This document shows, one piece after another, positions 14,012-25,475 of a stretch of DNA of 64,000 bases (position 1 is its first letter; each line of letters opens with the position of its first letter). A program made the translations under genes and the position numbers. Below the pieces are notes generated by a model. That model saw nothing but the letters and a program-made list of their open reading frames with translations. It was not told where the DNA came from and did not search any database. The stretch is from Cystobasidium ongulense (Eukaryota > Basidiomycota > Cystobasidiomycetes > Cystobasidiales > Cystobasidiaceae): positions 2,790,001 through 2,854,000 of the forward strand of contig BQUP01000001.1 in assembly GCA_022835595.1 (NCBI GenBank), given 5' to 3'.

Positions 14012-15493
14012 TTACAACATGCAGAGTTGCACACCAGCTACCTCAGCCAGACTTCTCAATCTCTTTGCATCCTGATCGCTCCCATGCGCCAGAGAATCCT
14101 GCCCAATCTCCAATACTCTCAAGCTTTTAAAAGTCTTCTGTAGTATCGCAGAGGCGAGATCCTGTATGCTTATCCCCGTCGTATGTTTGATGGTGATGCA
14201 CTCTAAAAGAGGGCAAGTCGCGTACCTCTCTAGGTACGATATGCTATCAATTTCTGAAGACTCCGAAGCTTCTATGCGTAGGCTCTGTAAAGCAGGAAGA
14301 TGGTATCTTTGACTGTTGAGCGGAGATGGTGCTTCAGTCTGTAACTGATGTGGAGATGAACAGACGAGAGTCAGACATTTCAAAGTAGCCTTGTTGAGAT
14401 TGATAAAGTTGTCGAATGACGATGGTATGCTTCCAGAATTCGAAACTAGGCTCAGCGATTCCAGGTGTCCCGAGAGTACTCTGCTTGCCCATTTATTGCT
14501 GAGGATCGTGCCGTCGTGGATGTCCAGGTTTTGGAGCAGTGCAAGTGACGAGACTGCTTCGAATAGAGGTGATGTAGGAGCTAGCGTGTCGCAGCTACTT
14601 TCATGCACGCTCAGGGAATGAAGTCTCGGAAGGAGGGAAATCACATCCGCTACGAGATGTTCGTCTAGCTGAAAGTATGCACATGCCGATATGCTCTGGC
14701 CCAGAGTACTATCCTCGTCTGCCGTAGGCGTTGATGATGCATCAAGAGGTTTGAGTTGCGCAGAGGTGATTCCAAAGTGCCCAAGTTGCGGACCGTGTCG
14801 CCGGAGTGCTGTTTCTAATGCTATAGGGAGCCGAGAGACATAAGTCCCAGGCAGGGCATTGATGAATTCGAGCTTCAACGAAGTCAGATAAGGCAGCGAG
14901 TCGAGGAGCGAGACAGCCTGTCCAATTGACAATGCCTGATTGCGATCTAGAAGTGCTTGTTGTGCTGTGGCCGTGTCCTGCTGACTGGGATGGCTTGTGG
15001 CTGTACCGAGGGCGACCTTTACAGTGAGCGCTCGGACACAACGGCCATAAGAGGGTTGAGCGAGTTGATGGACGAGAGGCAGTCTATGGTGCGCCAGGAC
15101 ACGCGTAAAGTCGATATTCTGTGCGGGTAATGGGTACGCAATGCACATGGATCAGTTCACTTCAATGCCTCCATCAGAATGTGACCACCGCGCTGTTGTT
15201 GTTGTCCTCCATCCACCCCAACAGCGCGTTCAAAGCCCGGCGCCACAACTCACCTCGTATATGACAGACACGGACGCAGCGTAGAGGTTGCTGGCTGTCC
15301 TGCTCAGCTGAAGGGCACTGTCTACATAGTCCTGTCTCTCTTGCTGCTGCTGCTGCTGCTCGTGTGTCAGTGTGTCGTCTGTTGTAGTCTTGCAAGCAGA
15401 TGTTGAGCGTGCCTGCAAGTCGTTGTGCCGGGCATGCAGCAGAACGAGGGTGAGCAGCTCTGCCGGGAATGACGCTAGTGATGAAGCAGTCAT
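14012..15493 (-). CDS. F-box-like / leucine-rich protein
   Basis: Predicted substrate adaptor of an SCF-type ubiquitin ligase, by resemblance only. Exons are 15493-15254 and 15118-14012 (phase 0), 448 residues. The N-terminus (SLASFPAELLTLVLLHA) fits the start of a fungal F-box (LPxELLxxIL). It is followed by a Gln run (EQQQQQQQE) and a helix containing SRTASNLYAASVSVIYE, typical of the second half of an F-box domain. The rest consists of spaced leucine-rich segments (LHSLSVHESSCDTL, LQNLDIHDGTI, LESLSLVSNSG, LKCLTLVCSS, LQSLRIEASES, LECITIKHTTG, LRVLEIGQDSL), like irregular LRRs in fungal F-box proteins. The start is at MTASSL because the F-box follows immediately. The substrate is unknown. 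Confidence 0.65.
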
Positions 15494-16382
15494 GGTGTTG
15501 ATGTGTGAATGGATGGAGCAGGTGGAAAGGAAGGAAGCTCTACAACTGCTTGAACAATTGTTAGCATCTTCGCAGAGATGTTGTGGCACCCGGACTCTCG
15601 GCACAAATATAAGGTCACCCAAAATGACAGAAACTTGCCATCTTACTCGAAGAAGTTGACTATACTGTATGAGTAAAGACTGTATGATGAGAGACTGTCC
15701 TACTGGCCGATGATCCGTGACATGAGTCTATCATGTGAAAGCGAATATTCAGTCCTCGTATTCTCAGATGCGTGGTGGCAAGCCCGACTTACCGCAAGAC
15801 CGAAACAAGTCCGAGGCTACCTTCATAGATACATTACACACAGAGCAACGAGCAAATGCAAAGCCAAGGGCATTTGCGATTATACACAACCCTATATTCG
15901 GGGGTAATTGAATTATGCTATAAGTGTAGTAAATCATGCTAGAGAAGGTTCGAACGGTACAAAGATAAACTAATGATAAAGTAGAATGAGGCAGAGAATA
16001 GCAAACGCAAAGTAACATCTACACTTCGTCTATGGTACAGCTTCAATTGCTGATGCGGACAGGCGACTCGCTCTATGCTGAACAGGTCGAATCATTGATC
16101 ATGCTCCAGGAAGCGTGCTGAGGGTATTTGTTGAGTGACTACTGCCGGCATGCAGAAAATTTCAATATACTGTCGTATACTTCGGGCATCGGGACTTGAA
16201 AATGGTGAGGATTTGCTTATAGCTACAGAGGTGTCCTAGTCTTCCATGCTTCGACGAGGGTGTCGCAGTGAGGTCCGGACAAGCTTCGGGACACAGAAGA
16301 CGCAACGCTGAGGAGAAAATGCGACTTCACCAAAGATTGTTATCTGTCTTGATGTTGAATGTTTGTACAAGTCTTGAAGGAA
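15494..16382. other. intergenic region upstream of the F-box-like gene
   Basis: About 890 bp. A weak AT-rich stretch lies near 15880-16015. No coding, RNA or repeat feature was recognised. Confidence 0.4.
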
Positions 16383-18005
16383 TTAAGGCAAGATCGTCGC
16401 TTGGGGAGACGAAGCATAGCTCGATTCGATAGTTTGCACTCTCGTTAAATCCGCATCTTTCTCAGGGCTCTTATCCACGTCTACCTTTTCCCTTATCCTT
16501 TTCGTGTCTTGATTTTGTGTCGTCGTATTTTGCAGAGTCTCCTCCTCTTCTTCTTTCATTAACAAAACATCATATAACTCGGCTCTATCTCTTAAGCTAT
16601 TGGACCAGAATAAAGCAACTCCAGCATATCCCAAAGCAACTGCAAAGGTCAAGACTATGCTATTGAATGCAATTGGCCAATGTGCTACTTCCGCACTAAT
16701 CCATCCGCCGAATAGGATACCCATACTTGGTGAAAGGCAGAGTAGAGCTATGAGGTTTCGATGTCTTATCGGGACTGTGAAATAACACCGAGCAGAGGGA
16801 GTTGGAGAATTTGATTAGGTCAATCTGATGATCACCGAGCTTGTAAAGAGGAACGATGCGCTTACACCATACAATACGACCGCGATATAGCTCGGTATAT
16901 GCTGTAAAATTGGGCAATGAAATCCCCATCATTGCAGTTCCGAGTGCAAGCGGTATGAAAGACAGTCGAATGGAGACTGCACACAAGACGAGAAAGGAGG
17001 AGATTTGTCAGACTTGGCATGATCCACAAAGTAATAATAGCGGGGGTGGTTTCCCAAAACTCACAGATAGGTTTATCATCGCTAACCAAATATTGCTTCA
17101 ATGCGTAACCTATAGAGATGAATATAGCACCACCGATGGAAAAGCATTTGAAGATAATTCCCTGTTCCATTGAATAGTAATAGTCAATTATAAGCAGATG
17201 CCATTACCCTTATTCGAAAGGTCACAGAAGAATAGATATAGGAAATCAAAAGACTGACCCATCGTTTATTGATCATCGAAGCAGCCGCTCCGAAACCAAG
17301 TGCTGCAATAACGACAGCTATAAATCCACCAATAGCCAGTCCTAATCCAATGCCAAAATCGGATTTCTTATTCGCATAACTTCCTTTAATAGCTAATGAG
17401 ACTCCGAACCCGAGGATACTAAGCGAAAGGAAAGTTATCAGTATCTATTCGCGGAAGTATGGTGTTGGTGACAATGCGTGTACATGTGTCAAAGTCGTTG
17501 TTTCAACTTACAGTTTACCCAAAGAAGCAGCTAAAAAGTAGAGTATCGGTACGATAGACCTCTTATCAACTGAATTTCTATGCATTCTAGCCAATTTCTT
17601 CTGTTGTTCCGTAAGTGGTGCATAAGGTCTTCTAGGTGCTGATGAAGTGTCGAGTATCAAGTCTCTGCGCTGCGCTGGTATTGTTGACGGTTGGGTCGCA
17701 TGTTGATTGACAGAAGCGGGCATAGCGGCAGCACTAACGGAAGAAGTATCTTTATTCGCCTTGATAAGGGATATACCTAACTTATCACGATCTTCAAGCT
17801 CGTAGGAATGTGATACTGCAGTACTTGAGCTGCTAGGGATGCGGCTCTGTATGGAATGGGTGTTGCTATCAGTGGCGATGATGAATGCTGGTGTTGTTGT
17901 TGATGAGGTTGACGATAAAGACCGTCTTGAGAGCGGAAGAGATACAGCGGATGATGATGGATGAGGAGAGAGGTAATCTGGATAGAGCGATTGTGAAGGT
18001 GCCAT
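16383..18005 (-). CDS. six-TM MFS-like membrane protein
   Basis: Predicted integral membrane protein of 417 residues. Exons are 18005-17512, 17418-17259, 17161-17065, 16976-16866 and 16774-16383, all in frame. The N-terminal about 145 residues are Ser-rich and cytosolic. Then come VDKRSIVPILYFLAASL (like the first helix of Dal5/Tna1-type major facilitator permeases), GIGLGLAIGGFIAVVIAALG ending in GAAASMINKRW (motif-A position), GIIFKCFSIGGAIFISIGYA, a fourth helix GTAMMGISLPNFTAYTE, then HRNLIALLCLSPSMGILFGG and WPIAFNSIVLTFAVALGYAG. After six helices the protein ends in a charged tail (KEEEEETLQ). A full MFS transporter has 12 helices, so this equals one half. Family assignment is tentative; the transport substrate, if any, is unknown. 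Confidence 0.55.
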
Positions 18006-19340
18006 TGTAGACAAGATGTGCAATGGAAGGGTCGTGTTGGTAGCTGGTCCCCCAAGTCGGTCGGATGGGGGCCAGGCAGATCTACTTGGCTTTTCGGTGA
18101 ATAAGAGATAGCCGAAGGGGGGTGTGTGTATGTGTGTGTGTTATGTGTAGACGACAATCTTAGACGTCGCTGTTGTTTGTTTGAAGCTGGCTCAACGTTG
18201 TTTGCAGATTCCGATTGTGGATCAATGAATGCCAAGAATGCAGCTATGATATGCGCTTTCTGGGTACCGCTACCACACGCAAAGTAGGTAGAGAAGTCGG
18301 TGTATATCCTGTCGCTATTCCTACAACCGTCCTGAGAATGCTGTGTCCGCTGCTGTCTTGTTAATTGCGTTGCGTGTTCCTTCGATGACTTTCAGGCTTG
18401 ATTACGGTACCGATAATCGGACTTTGAAGATGTACAAATGAATGTCAGGTTATGATGTCTGCTGTATGGAAGATGGCATGGAGAGAACCAGCTCTTTCGT
18501 GATGGTCAGTAGAACAGAGCGATGTGATTGTTGACCTATGAAGTTGCAAGATGACAAAGGTGGATTTCGAGAATGTGGTGCGTGAATGACCCTCGCCGTC
18601 ACAAAATACGAGTGGCGAAGACGACCAGTCTTATGATATTCGTCGTGTGATGAATGACAGGTTAACAAGATCCTCAATCTCAGGCAAAGCAATAGGAAAT
18701 AACATGATGTCGCATAGAGTCTTTCTTCTGCTGTCACCGTGTCGTATAAAGCGCAAATGCTAGAAGGCAAGCAAGAACAGACTCGCACAGGCCGAGCTGT
18801 TGTGCAGTCGTGGCCGTTGTCGATATTGTTAGTAGGTTCTCATATTCGAGATAGCAAGATAGCATATAAGGTTGACTTCTACTATCATATTTGAAAATTT
18901 AGAATAGATAAAGGCTACTGGATGTGTCTGGTCTGAAGTAGATAGTTGAAATAATAAGAAAGCTAGAGCCATGACTTGTTTTGAGAATTGAAAGAGGAAA
19001 TAAAAAAGGAGTCTCTAAAGAATACCAATCTTTTCCCGTGTATATAGATGAAAGAGGAAATGTTCATTAAAAATAGTCGATATTGATCGGTTCGTTCATT
19101 GTAGAGGGTCGTAAAAAGGGGTGAGCCTTCTTGTGTATTTTTTCTTTTATGTGTTTAGTCCAGCACAGCACCAAGCGTAAGGGCTGATCTGTTACAGAAA
19201 GTGTATGTTCCGAGAAAATCTGGATAATACGCCACAAGGACAGAGCGAAAGGCGTAGAAGAAAGAACGTCTATCGTCCGATACTTGTTTTCACGCGATTC
19301 CCATCTAAACTTGAAAAGACTGCTGATCACTTCCTGCCGT
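18006..19340. other. intergenic region upstream of the MFS-like gene
   Basis: About 1.3 kb. It contains a TG microsatellite (18121-18149) close to the MFS-like start and an AT-rich stretch near 18880-19070. No gene is supported. Confidence 0.4.
18121..18149 (+). repeat. TG microsatellite
   Basis: An imperfect (TG)n run, interrupted by tat, lies about 120 bp upstream of the MFS-like start codon. Confidence 0.8.
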
Positions 19341-20801
19341 TTAGAAGAAGAAAGCGACGACACCGGCTAGAGCGAATAGCATGGTAGCAGCGGGTGCTTT
19401 GTCCATGTATCCAGCACCGTTGGCAGCAGCGGAAGAGGCCTTTGAGGGTGCGAAGTGCATTCATTCACAGAAAGAGATAAGTCAGCATCGTGGCAGACTG
19501 ACCCGAGCTTATTTGGTGGATGCGATCTAACTTACAGCAGCAGCCGAGGTAGAGGCAGAGCTTACTTGCGAGCTAGCGGACGCAGTAATAGCGGATTGGC
19601 TGGAGCTAATGCTAGCCATGGTAGAGGCACCAGCAGCTCTAATCTCGGATTCTTGGCTTGCGAAAGAAGCTGATAGGGAAGCTGCGTCTCCAGTGGCTGT
19701 TGCTCTGACAGACGACAAGGATAGGAGGGCGGCGGATAGACCTGCTTCGGCGGAGCTCTGAGCGGAGGAAGCGGCGGCCATAGCGCTATGATTATCGACA
19801 AATGAAAAAAGCAGCGACGATCAGTACTTCGTGAAGGCAGAAAGATACTCTAGATAATTTGAAAGAGTAGACTCACGTAGAGATCGAGGAGTCGACATTG
19901 CTCTGAATGCTGCTTAGAGCGGATGAGATGGAAGAGCCAACGCTCGAAGAAACAGACTCGGCGGCAGAGGCGACTGAAGTGCAACACAAGGGCGTTATAT
20001 CAGTATCTGGATGTCCTCCTGCGCGATGAAAGTGGTGCCAATGCGATACTGACCAGACGAGACGGAGGACTCGGCAACGGCGATGACTTTTGTGGTCAAA
20101 CGAAGGATCAGCATACATGACGAGGGCCAACAAGTATACCGCGAGAACACTCACCTGAAGAAGCAGAGGAAGCGGCGGAAGAGGCTACAGAAGAGGCCGA
20201 TGAAGCAGCAGCGGCAGCAGCTGACGAAGCAGAAGCTGCATTGTCATTGAAACCGGCACAGAAAGAGTCTGCAGCGGATATAGCTGCATTCCGGTCTTCG
20301 CGGGATTGGCCACACCAGTATTCAGTGCATCCGTTGAAAGCTTGTCTGAATGGGTCGGAAGCGCATAGGCACTGTAGCACAATGAAGCGAGTCAGTGCGT
20401 TGCTGCATTGTATGTCTCACATTGAACGCGATGGGAGGACAAAGAACTCACGCCGTAGTCGGCAGGACCAGAGCAAGAGGGAGCGAGTCCTGAGGTGCGG
20501 AACAGAAGAGAGATGGGCGTAGATTACAGAGGTGAGGAACGACAAGGGGAAAGAGATGAGGTGTGATAGACAAGTACGCGTCCAAGGTCAGCAAGGACGA
20601 GCACGACTACAGTCACCGCAGACTGCAACAGAGCGTCATCATTGACCATCACCACTCACTGGCCTGCTCGGCAGTCTTGAAGTTCAAGCACTGGATCGCG
20701 CAGTTGGGAGCGCCTGCAGTGAGCTGACGGGGGGCGAGCTGGAAGGGGGCAGCGGCTGCGCCTAGAGCGAGCGACGCGACGATGACAGTGGATGTGAGCA
20801 T
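19341..20801 (-). CDS. CFEM-domain GPI-anchored surface protein
   Basis: Predicted secreted and GPI-anchored cell-wall protein. CFEM proteins bind haem or act at the fungal surface. Exons are 20801-20660, 20489-20452, 20371-20155, 20086-20054, 19973-19877, 19785-19536 and 19439-19341, 291 residues, all junctions in frame. The signal peptide is MLTSTVIVASLALGAAAAP. The CFEM domain (about residues 30-100) shows eight cysteines in order: NCAIQC, APSC, GCLC, NGC, YWC, SFC. The CFEM core is split over three exons. A long Ala/Ser stalk follows, then a GPI-type end (ANGAGYMDKAPAATMLFALAGVVAFFF without a downstream charged tail, seen as two segments). Haem binding is not tested; the usual CFEM Asp is plausibly the D in GPADYGC, by position only. 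Confidence 0.85.
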
Positions 20802-21462
20802 CTTGGAGGAGTGTGTGAGGCTGGTGAGAGTGCGAGGTGCTGTACTAGTGAGGAGTGAAAAAGAGAAAAGAGAGGCAAGAGCCAGTCCAGTTTTTCCGCC
20901 AACCAACAACAAGACGAGCCTCCTGTTTTTCCTGTTCCTGTGCGGTGTGTGCGGTCAGTTGCGTCACCTTTGTCGAGCGTTTCCTGCATGTGTCCCGGTT
21001 GTTGGTGGATGGTCGCCATTGCAACGACCCAGAGGCACAAGGAGGACCACCAAAGCATCGACATCATGATTACGAAACTGGAAGGTTTCGCCCATTGAAC
21101 GGATGGCAGCGGCAGGTCTGAGCGGGAGGGTCAGAGTTGTGACGGAGCTGTGCTGAAGCTGACTTGAAGAACGAGTGCATGAGAGCGAGGTGGGTGCACG
21201 CGACAATCATCCTCGTTTGCAGAGCGACCTCTGCCACTCGAGTCTGTGACATGCAGGCGAGCTTGGACAGCCCTTTCCAGTTACTTGCTGCATGTTGTTG
21301 TTTGTGAAAGATGATATCCGTTCTCGGCCTGAGCTTGCTGGCTTGCTTGTGGTCTCGATCGTTCTACCCGGCCACGGTATAGGTATACATTCAATTGACA
21401 AGTGATGAATACAGAAAGGCTGGCCAATTCATTCTCTTACACAGCCAAGGCAGAGGCCTGTT
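20802..21462. other. intergenic region upstream of the CFEM gene
   Basis: About 660 bp, the promoter side of the CFEM gene and the 3' flank of family 2 copy D. Nothing else was recognised. Confidence 0.4.
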
Positions 21463-22094
21463 CTAATAAAACTGGTTTAAATCGAGCGCAATGTATACCA
21501 GGCAAGAGACTGCCAAAGCAGATATAGCAACCATATTGACTGCATACAGACTGGAAGCAGTTCCTCCTCCAGTGAGAGTCGTGTAGGTAGTCGTGAATGT
21601 AGAAGTCGTACTTGGAAATGTGGAAGTTCCAGTTGAAGTTACTGTCGTAGGAATCGGAGGATTTTTGGGAGCCTTGGGAGCCTTGGGAGCCTTTGGAGCC
21701 TTGGGGACCTTAATCTTGATTCCTCCGCCTTTCATGTCTTGTTCAGGCTCATCTATTGTGGACAACACATTTGATGAGACGAGAAGCAACGTTTACATTG
21801 GTCAGTCGGCAATATGCTTTCTTCCATGATGGGGGGGGGGGGGGGGTTTTTTGCAGGGTGTCCTGNNNNNNNNNNGTAGGACTCGCTGTAACCTGACCGA
21901 CTTGACGCACTTCTACTCCTCCACGCCTGCGATGCGATGAACGCAATAAGCAAGGAAGCCCACACCATTCCGGTTTTAAGCATGTCCTCTCCCCATAGCA
22001 CCGGGACGAGATGAACTGACACTCACACAATAGCAGCTTCGGTTGCACAAGCAAGGGAAGCAATACCGATGAGCAGAGCCATGCTGAAATGCAT
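21463..22094 (-). CDS. small Ser/Thr-rich surface protein, family 2 copy D (contains assembly gap)
   Basis: Paralogue of the gene at 12652-13255. Exon 1 is 22094-22027 (signal peptide MHFSMALLIGIASLACATEA, same length as in copy C), exon 2 starts at 21926 (RGGVEVRQVGQVTASP) and runs into the 10-N gap, and exon 3 is 21753-21463. Exon 3 starts DEPEQDMKGGG, has a KAP repeat (KAPKAPKAPKAPK), then nearly the same Thr/Ser block as copy C (VTSTGTSTFPSTTSTFTTTY) and YAVNM. The C-terminal hydrophobic segment is followed by ALDLNQFY, so GPI processing is less clear than in copy C. The donor of exon 2 lies in or next to the gap, so the length cannot be stated. Function unknown. Confidence 0.6.
21667..21703 (+). 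repeat. 9-nt tandem repeat encoding Lys-Ala-Pro units
   Basis: Four copies of gggagcctt-like units. On the minus strand they encode the KAP repeats of family 2 copy D. Confidence 0.85.
21830..21875. other. poly-G tract followed by assembly gap
   Basis: A run of G (21832-21846), then T6, and 13 bases later ten N (21866-21875). The homopolymer probably broke assembly. The N count is likely a placeholder. Confidence 0.9.
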
Positions 22095-22889
22095 GTTTCC
22101 TCAGATGGGCACGAGAGTAGCTATCGATGAGAATTGCCTGCGCAGGGTTGTTGTACCGTAGACGTACGAGTCCGGGAGCTAGGGGAAGCGGAAGCAGCGC
22201 TGTAGAGAAGGGATGGAGGGAAAAGAAGAAGAAGAGGGCGAAGAGGAAAGTAAGGTCTGTAAGTACGGAAGCCTTGTCTAGTGTGTCCTCAGCAATAGTC
22301 TGCCGGTCATGTCAGGAATGTTCGCGACAGAGGTCGACATCATGCGCTCAGTCTCTATTGTTGGAACTCTTGACGCTAAATCACCCCATGACATGTATGT
22401 CAGAACAGGGTAATAGCTACTTGGTTGCAACTTCCTTGCAGGTCTGGCGACTATCTTGTCATTGTTTCCCAGACTACCGGTATAGCAGAAGGAAAGCGGC
22501 GACAGGTGCCATGATTCGGAGCACGCTGCCATTCGCATATGTGACGCGCTTGTTACATCGTTCAGCTCCGTGGAGTTGGAATTGTATCGCCATTCGTGCA
22601 TGATTGACTCGCTTGGTGGCAGTCAAGCAGCCCTGCGCTTTCGTCTGCGTCTCGCTTGTCTTCTGATCTGCAAACCCATGAATTGATTGTTGCAGCGCGG
22701 TTTACCAAGTGCGCGTATCGACAAGATAGCGAAGCAGTGAAGGGCGAGTGTGTCGCATTGCTGTTGAAGACTACCAGTAGGCGACTGTGAAAGAAGAGAA
22801 GACAGCAAGCGCATCCAAAACAAGGCCAACAATCGGAAAGCCAGAAGGACGTTGGAGGAAGCTAGGCAGTACGGTAGACACAGTCAACC
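22095..22889. promoter_or_regulatory. divergent promoter region, family 2 copy D / SFH1
   Basis: About 795 bp between divergent start codons. A purine-rich stretch (ggaaaagaagaagaagagggcg near 22215-22240, on the plus strand) is the CT-rich tract of copy D's 5' side. No specific site can be named. Confidence 0.4.
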
Positions 22890-25024
22890 ATGTCGCAGTA
22901 TTCGCCTGCGCTCGAGGCGTATATTGCCAGGTGAGTCTTCGGCGAGTCAATCGCACACTCGCCTGGAAAGATAACTGACACTTTAGCGATACAGTGTAAT
23001 TGCAGTAGGCGGTGACTGGCCAAGCCGGTATGTTCAAACAGGTTTGCACCTGACTGCTAGTATCTCAGCATCACTGACAGCTTCCTTTCGGTCAATCCAG
23101 AGTTCAGCATCTTCGAAACACTTACCCCGGCAACGAGAATGGATTTCGACAAGCACTCGAAAAAGCGGTACTCGCGGCGCACGAGAAGGCAAAGCAAGCT
23201 GCTGCTGTAGCATCACCGCAAGCCTCTCAAGCTGTGTTAAATCAAGATTCGAATGGCCAAACGCGCTCCTTCCCTGGTAGTAGAAGTTACCCTGGACAGC
23301 AACAAGCACCAATGCAATTGACACCAAGTACCAGTACAAGTGCACAACAGACAAATAGCCAGGGTATGACCTATATCCCTTATGCTAGAGACACAGCTCC
23401 TCAAGCACGACCTTCTTCTTCTTCTTTTCAACCTGCACCACGGCGGCAGACGCAGCCATTGTCAAGGGATCACCATCAGCAGGCGCAGCAGCAGCAGAAT
23501 CAAAGCTTTGCAAACAGTAGCATGAATGGTGCAAGCTCTGCGCTTGGTCCAAGTGTGCCTATACGACCTGGAGCAATGCCCCGTCCTTTCAACTCTGCAC
23601 TCAACCCTAGTACAGTCCGTCAACCGAAGATACAGCCTCTACCAGTTACGAAATCACGCGAACCATTGCCACCCTATTTCCCAATCTCAACCTCACAAGC
23701 CTACATGACAACGTACCCTTCTCGGCTTAGGCTAGGCCTCACATCTCTCATTCAGCCTATATCTTCTTCCGGTCAGGTCGTCTCTGCCAACCCACGCGCT
23801 ATCACCTCAACAGCTTCAAGAGCTGTTCAGGCCGAGTCTTCTACAAATTTACTGGGCAAGCGACAGCGTGCGAAGGTCGACTATACAGAGCGGCTCCGTG
23901 TCATTGGCCGTGAAGAGTCATCAGAAGATGAAGAAGGTACAGGCGATGAAGATGACGAGGATACACAAGAAGACGCGAGAATGTCTAGAGCACAACGAGC
24001 TGCCAAGCGTTCTGGAATGAATGTTCCGCTACACTCAACACTGTCTACACCTAGAGATTCTCCAGCACCGGATGCCTCTTTCTCTAAAAAGCGAAAAGAC
24101 AAATCGAAAGATGATATCGGAGGTGGTGGCAGGACTTGGCTTGGTCAAGATCCACCTGGTGATTTAATATTGGTGCAACCCGCAAAACGTCATATTCTCC
24201 CTTATGTGTGAGTCCTTTGAGCCTGGCAAACTTATCCTCCGTTTCTCGTGATCAGTGCTGAATTGCAGTCACTCTATCTTGTACACAGTCCTGAGCACGC
24301 TCTTGAGAAGAAGGCACATGAAAAAAGCCTGCTAATACCAATCCGCATCGAACTCGACACGGAAACGCATCGTATACGAGACTCATTCACCTGGAACCCA
24401 CTTGAGAAATTCATAACGCCAGAGACATTTGCCAAAATTTTCTGTCTCGATGTTGATATACCGCACGAAGTTTATGGTACACAAATTGCTCAACTCATCA
24501 AGCAGCAGTTGGACGAACACTCGGGAGTAGCAGAAGTATCTTTGCTAGCTCCAGAACAAGAAGCCGCCGGACAAGAAGCAGATCTTCGTGTTATTCTTAA
24601 TTTGGATGTTCAAATTGGTACTCTGCATCTTATTGATAGAGTCGAATGGGACTTGACTTCTCCCTTGACACCAGAGGTCTTTGCGACACAGATGTGTGCG
24701 GATCTTGGGCTTGGAGGTGAAGGAGTCATGATGGTTTCGCATGCAATACACGAAGAACTCCTACGCCTTAAGAAAGATTGCATCGAACTTGGTCTAGTAG
24801 GAGGAGGTCTGGCGGATAGTAATGCCAAAGGACCAAAGAGACTAGAATCAATATGGAGAGACTGGAATGAAGCTAAAGGCTTTGTTCCGCATCTGGAGAT
24901 TTTATCACCTGAAGATATTGATGCTTTGGAGTTCGAAAAGGAGAAGAACGCTCGTCGCCTCTCCTCGAGGAGGAACTTTGCTGCTGCTGCGACAGCACGC
25001 GACCGTGGAAACAGGCGCAGATGA
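22890..25024 (+). CDS. SFH1: SNF5/SMARCB1-family chromatin remodelling subunit (SFH1-like)
   Basis: Core subunit of SWI/SNF- or RSC-type nucleosome remodelling complexes in the nucleus. Predicted exons are 22890-22930, 22987-22993 (7 nt, tentative), 23081-24207 and 24256-25024, about 647 residues. The C-terminal half carries the two SNF5 repeats: LIPIRIELDTETHRIRDSFTW with LIKQQLDEH, and LRVILNLDVQIGTLHLIDRV with EWDL. Upstream is the Sfh1-type TTYPSRLRLGLTSLIQPI, followed by an acidic stretch (ESSEDEEGTGDEDDEDTQED). The N-terminal third is Gln/Ser-rich and probably disordered, making it longer than yeast Sfh1. The first exon (MSQYSPALEAYIA) and the 7-nt exon keep the frame into LPFGQSRVQHLRNTYPGNEN, but this 5' structure needs transcript support. 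The TTYPSRLRLGL segment favours Sfh1 over Snf5. Confidence 0.85.
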
Positions 25025-25475
25025 AAACAGGACAAGTTCTTTGCTACCATGTAAATCCGATTAAAACATCATAAGGTTTAGCTCTTATGATGCTTATATA
25101 TAAATTCCGTTAGAAGAGCTGGCCCTTTTGGCGCTGTCAATTGAATTTGTTTCACAGCCTGGCTCGCAACAAATCTTCGAGTAATACAGGGTGATATAAG
25201 AGCACATCATTCTCACGCCAGTTTGCTCGCTACTTGCAGACGCTGGCCATCGGTCAAGGGTCATTGACAATACAGCTAACGTCTCCTACATCACTTTTAT
25301 AGTACAGAAATGCGCGAACAATTGGCGACGCATTGTGGGATAAGTAACCTTTCCCGCGGATGATGGCAGAGCGTTGGAGGTCGTCTACAAGCTCGAGAGC
25401 CTGCTCTTGCAGTTGCCCTTCCTTAAGTTGTACACATCGCATTCTGTCGCTTATACTATTTCTAGCTGTCAGGAT
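25025..25475. other. convergent intergenic region, SFH1 / family 1 copy B
   Basis: About 450 bp holding the 3' ends of both genes. A hexamer-like attaaaacat near 25061 could be a polyadenylation signal of SFH1. Nothing else was seen. Confidence 0.35.

Noticed and set aside
15946-15966. T-loop-like ggttcgaa, considered as part of a tRNA
   Set aside because: No matching acceptor stem or anticodon arm could be built around it. No tRNA was recognised elsewhere in the window.
22127-22603. Plus-strand open frame with a Lys/Arg-rich stretch
   Set aside because: It lies in the divergent promoter of copy D and SFH1. The basic stretch is the complement of a CT-rich tract and there is no domain or splice support.
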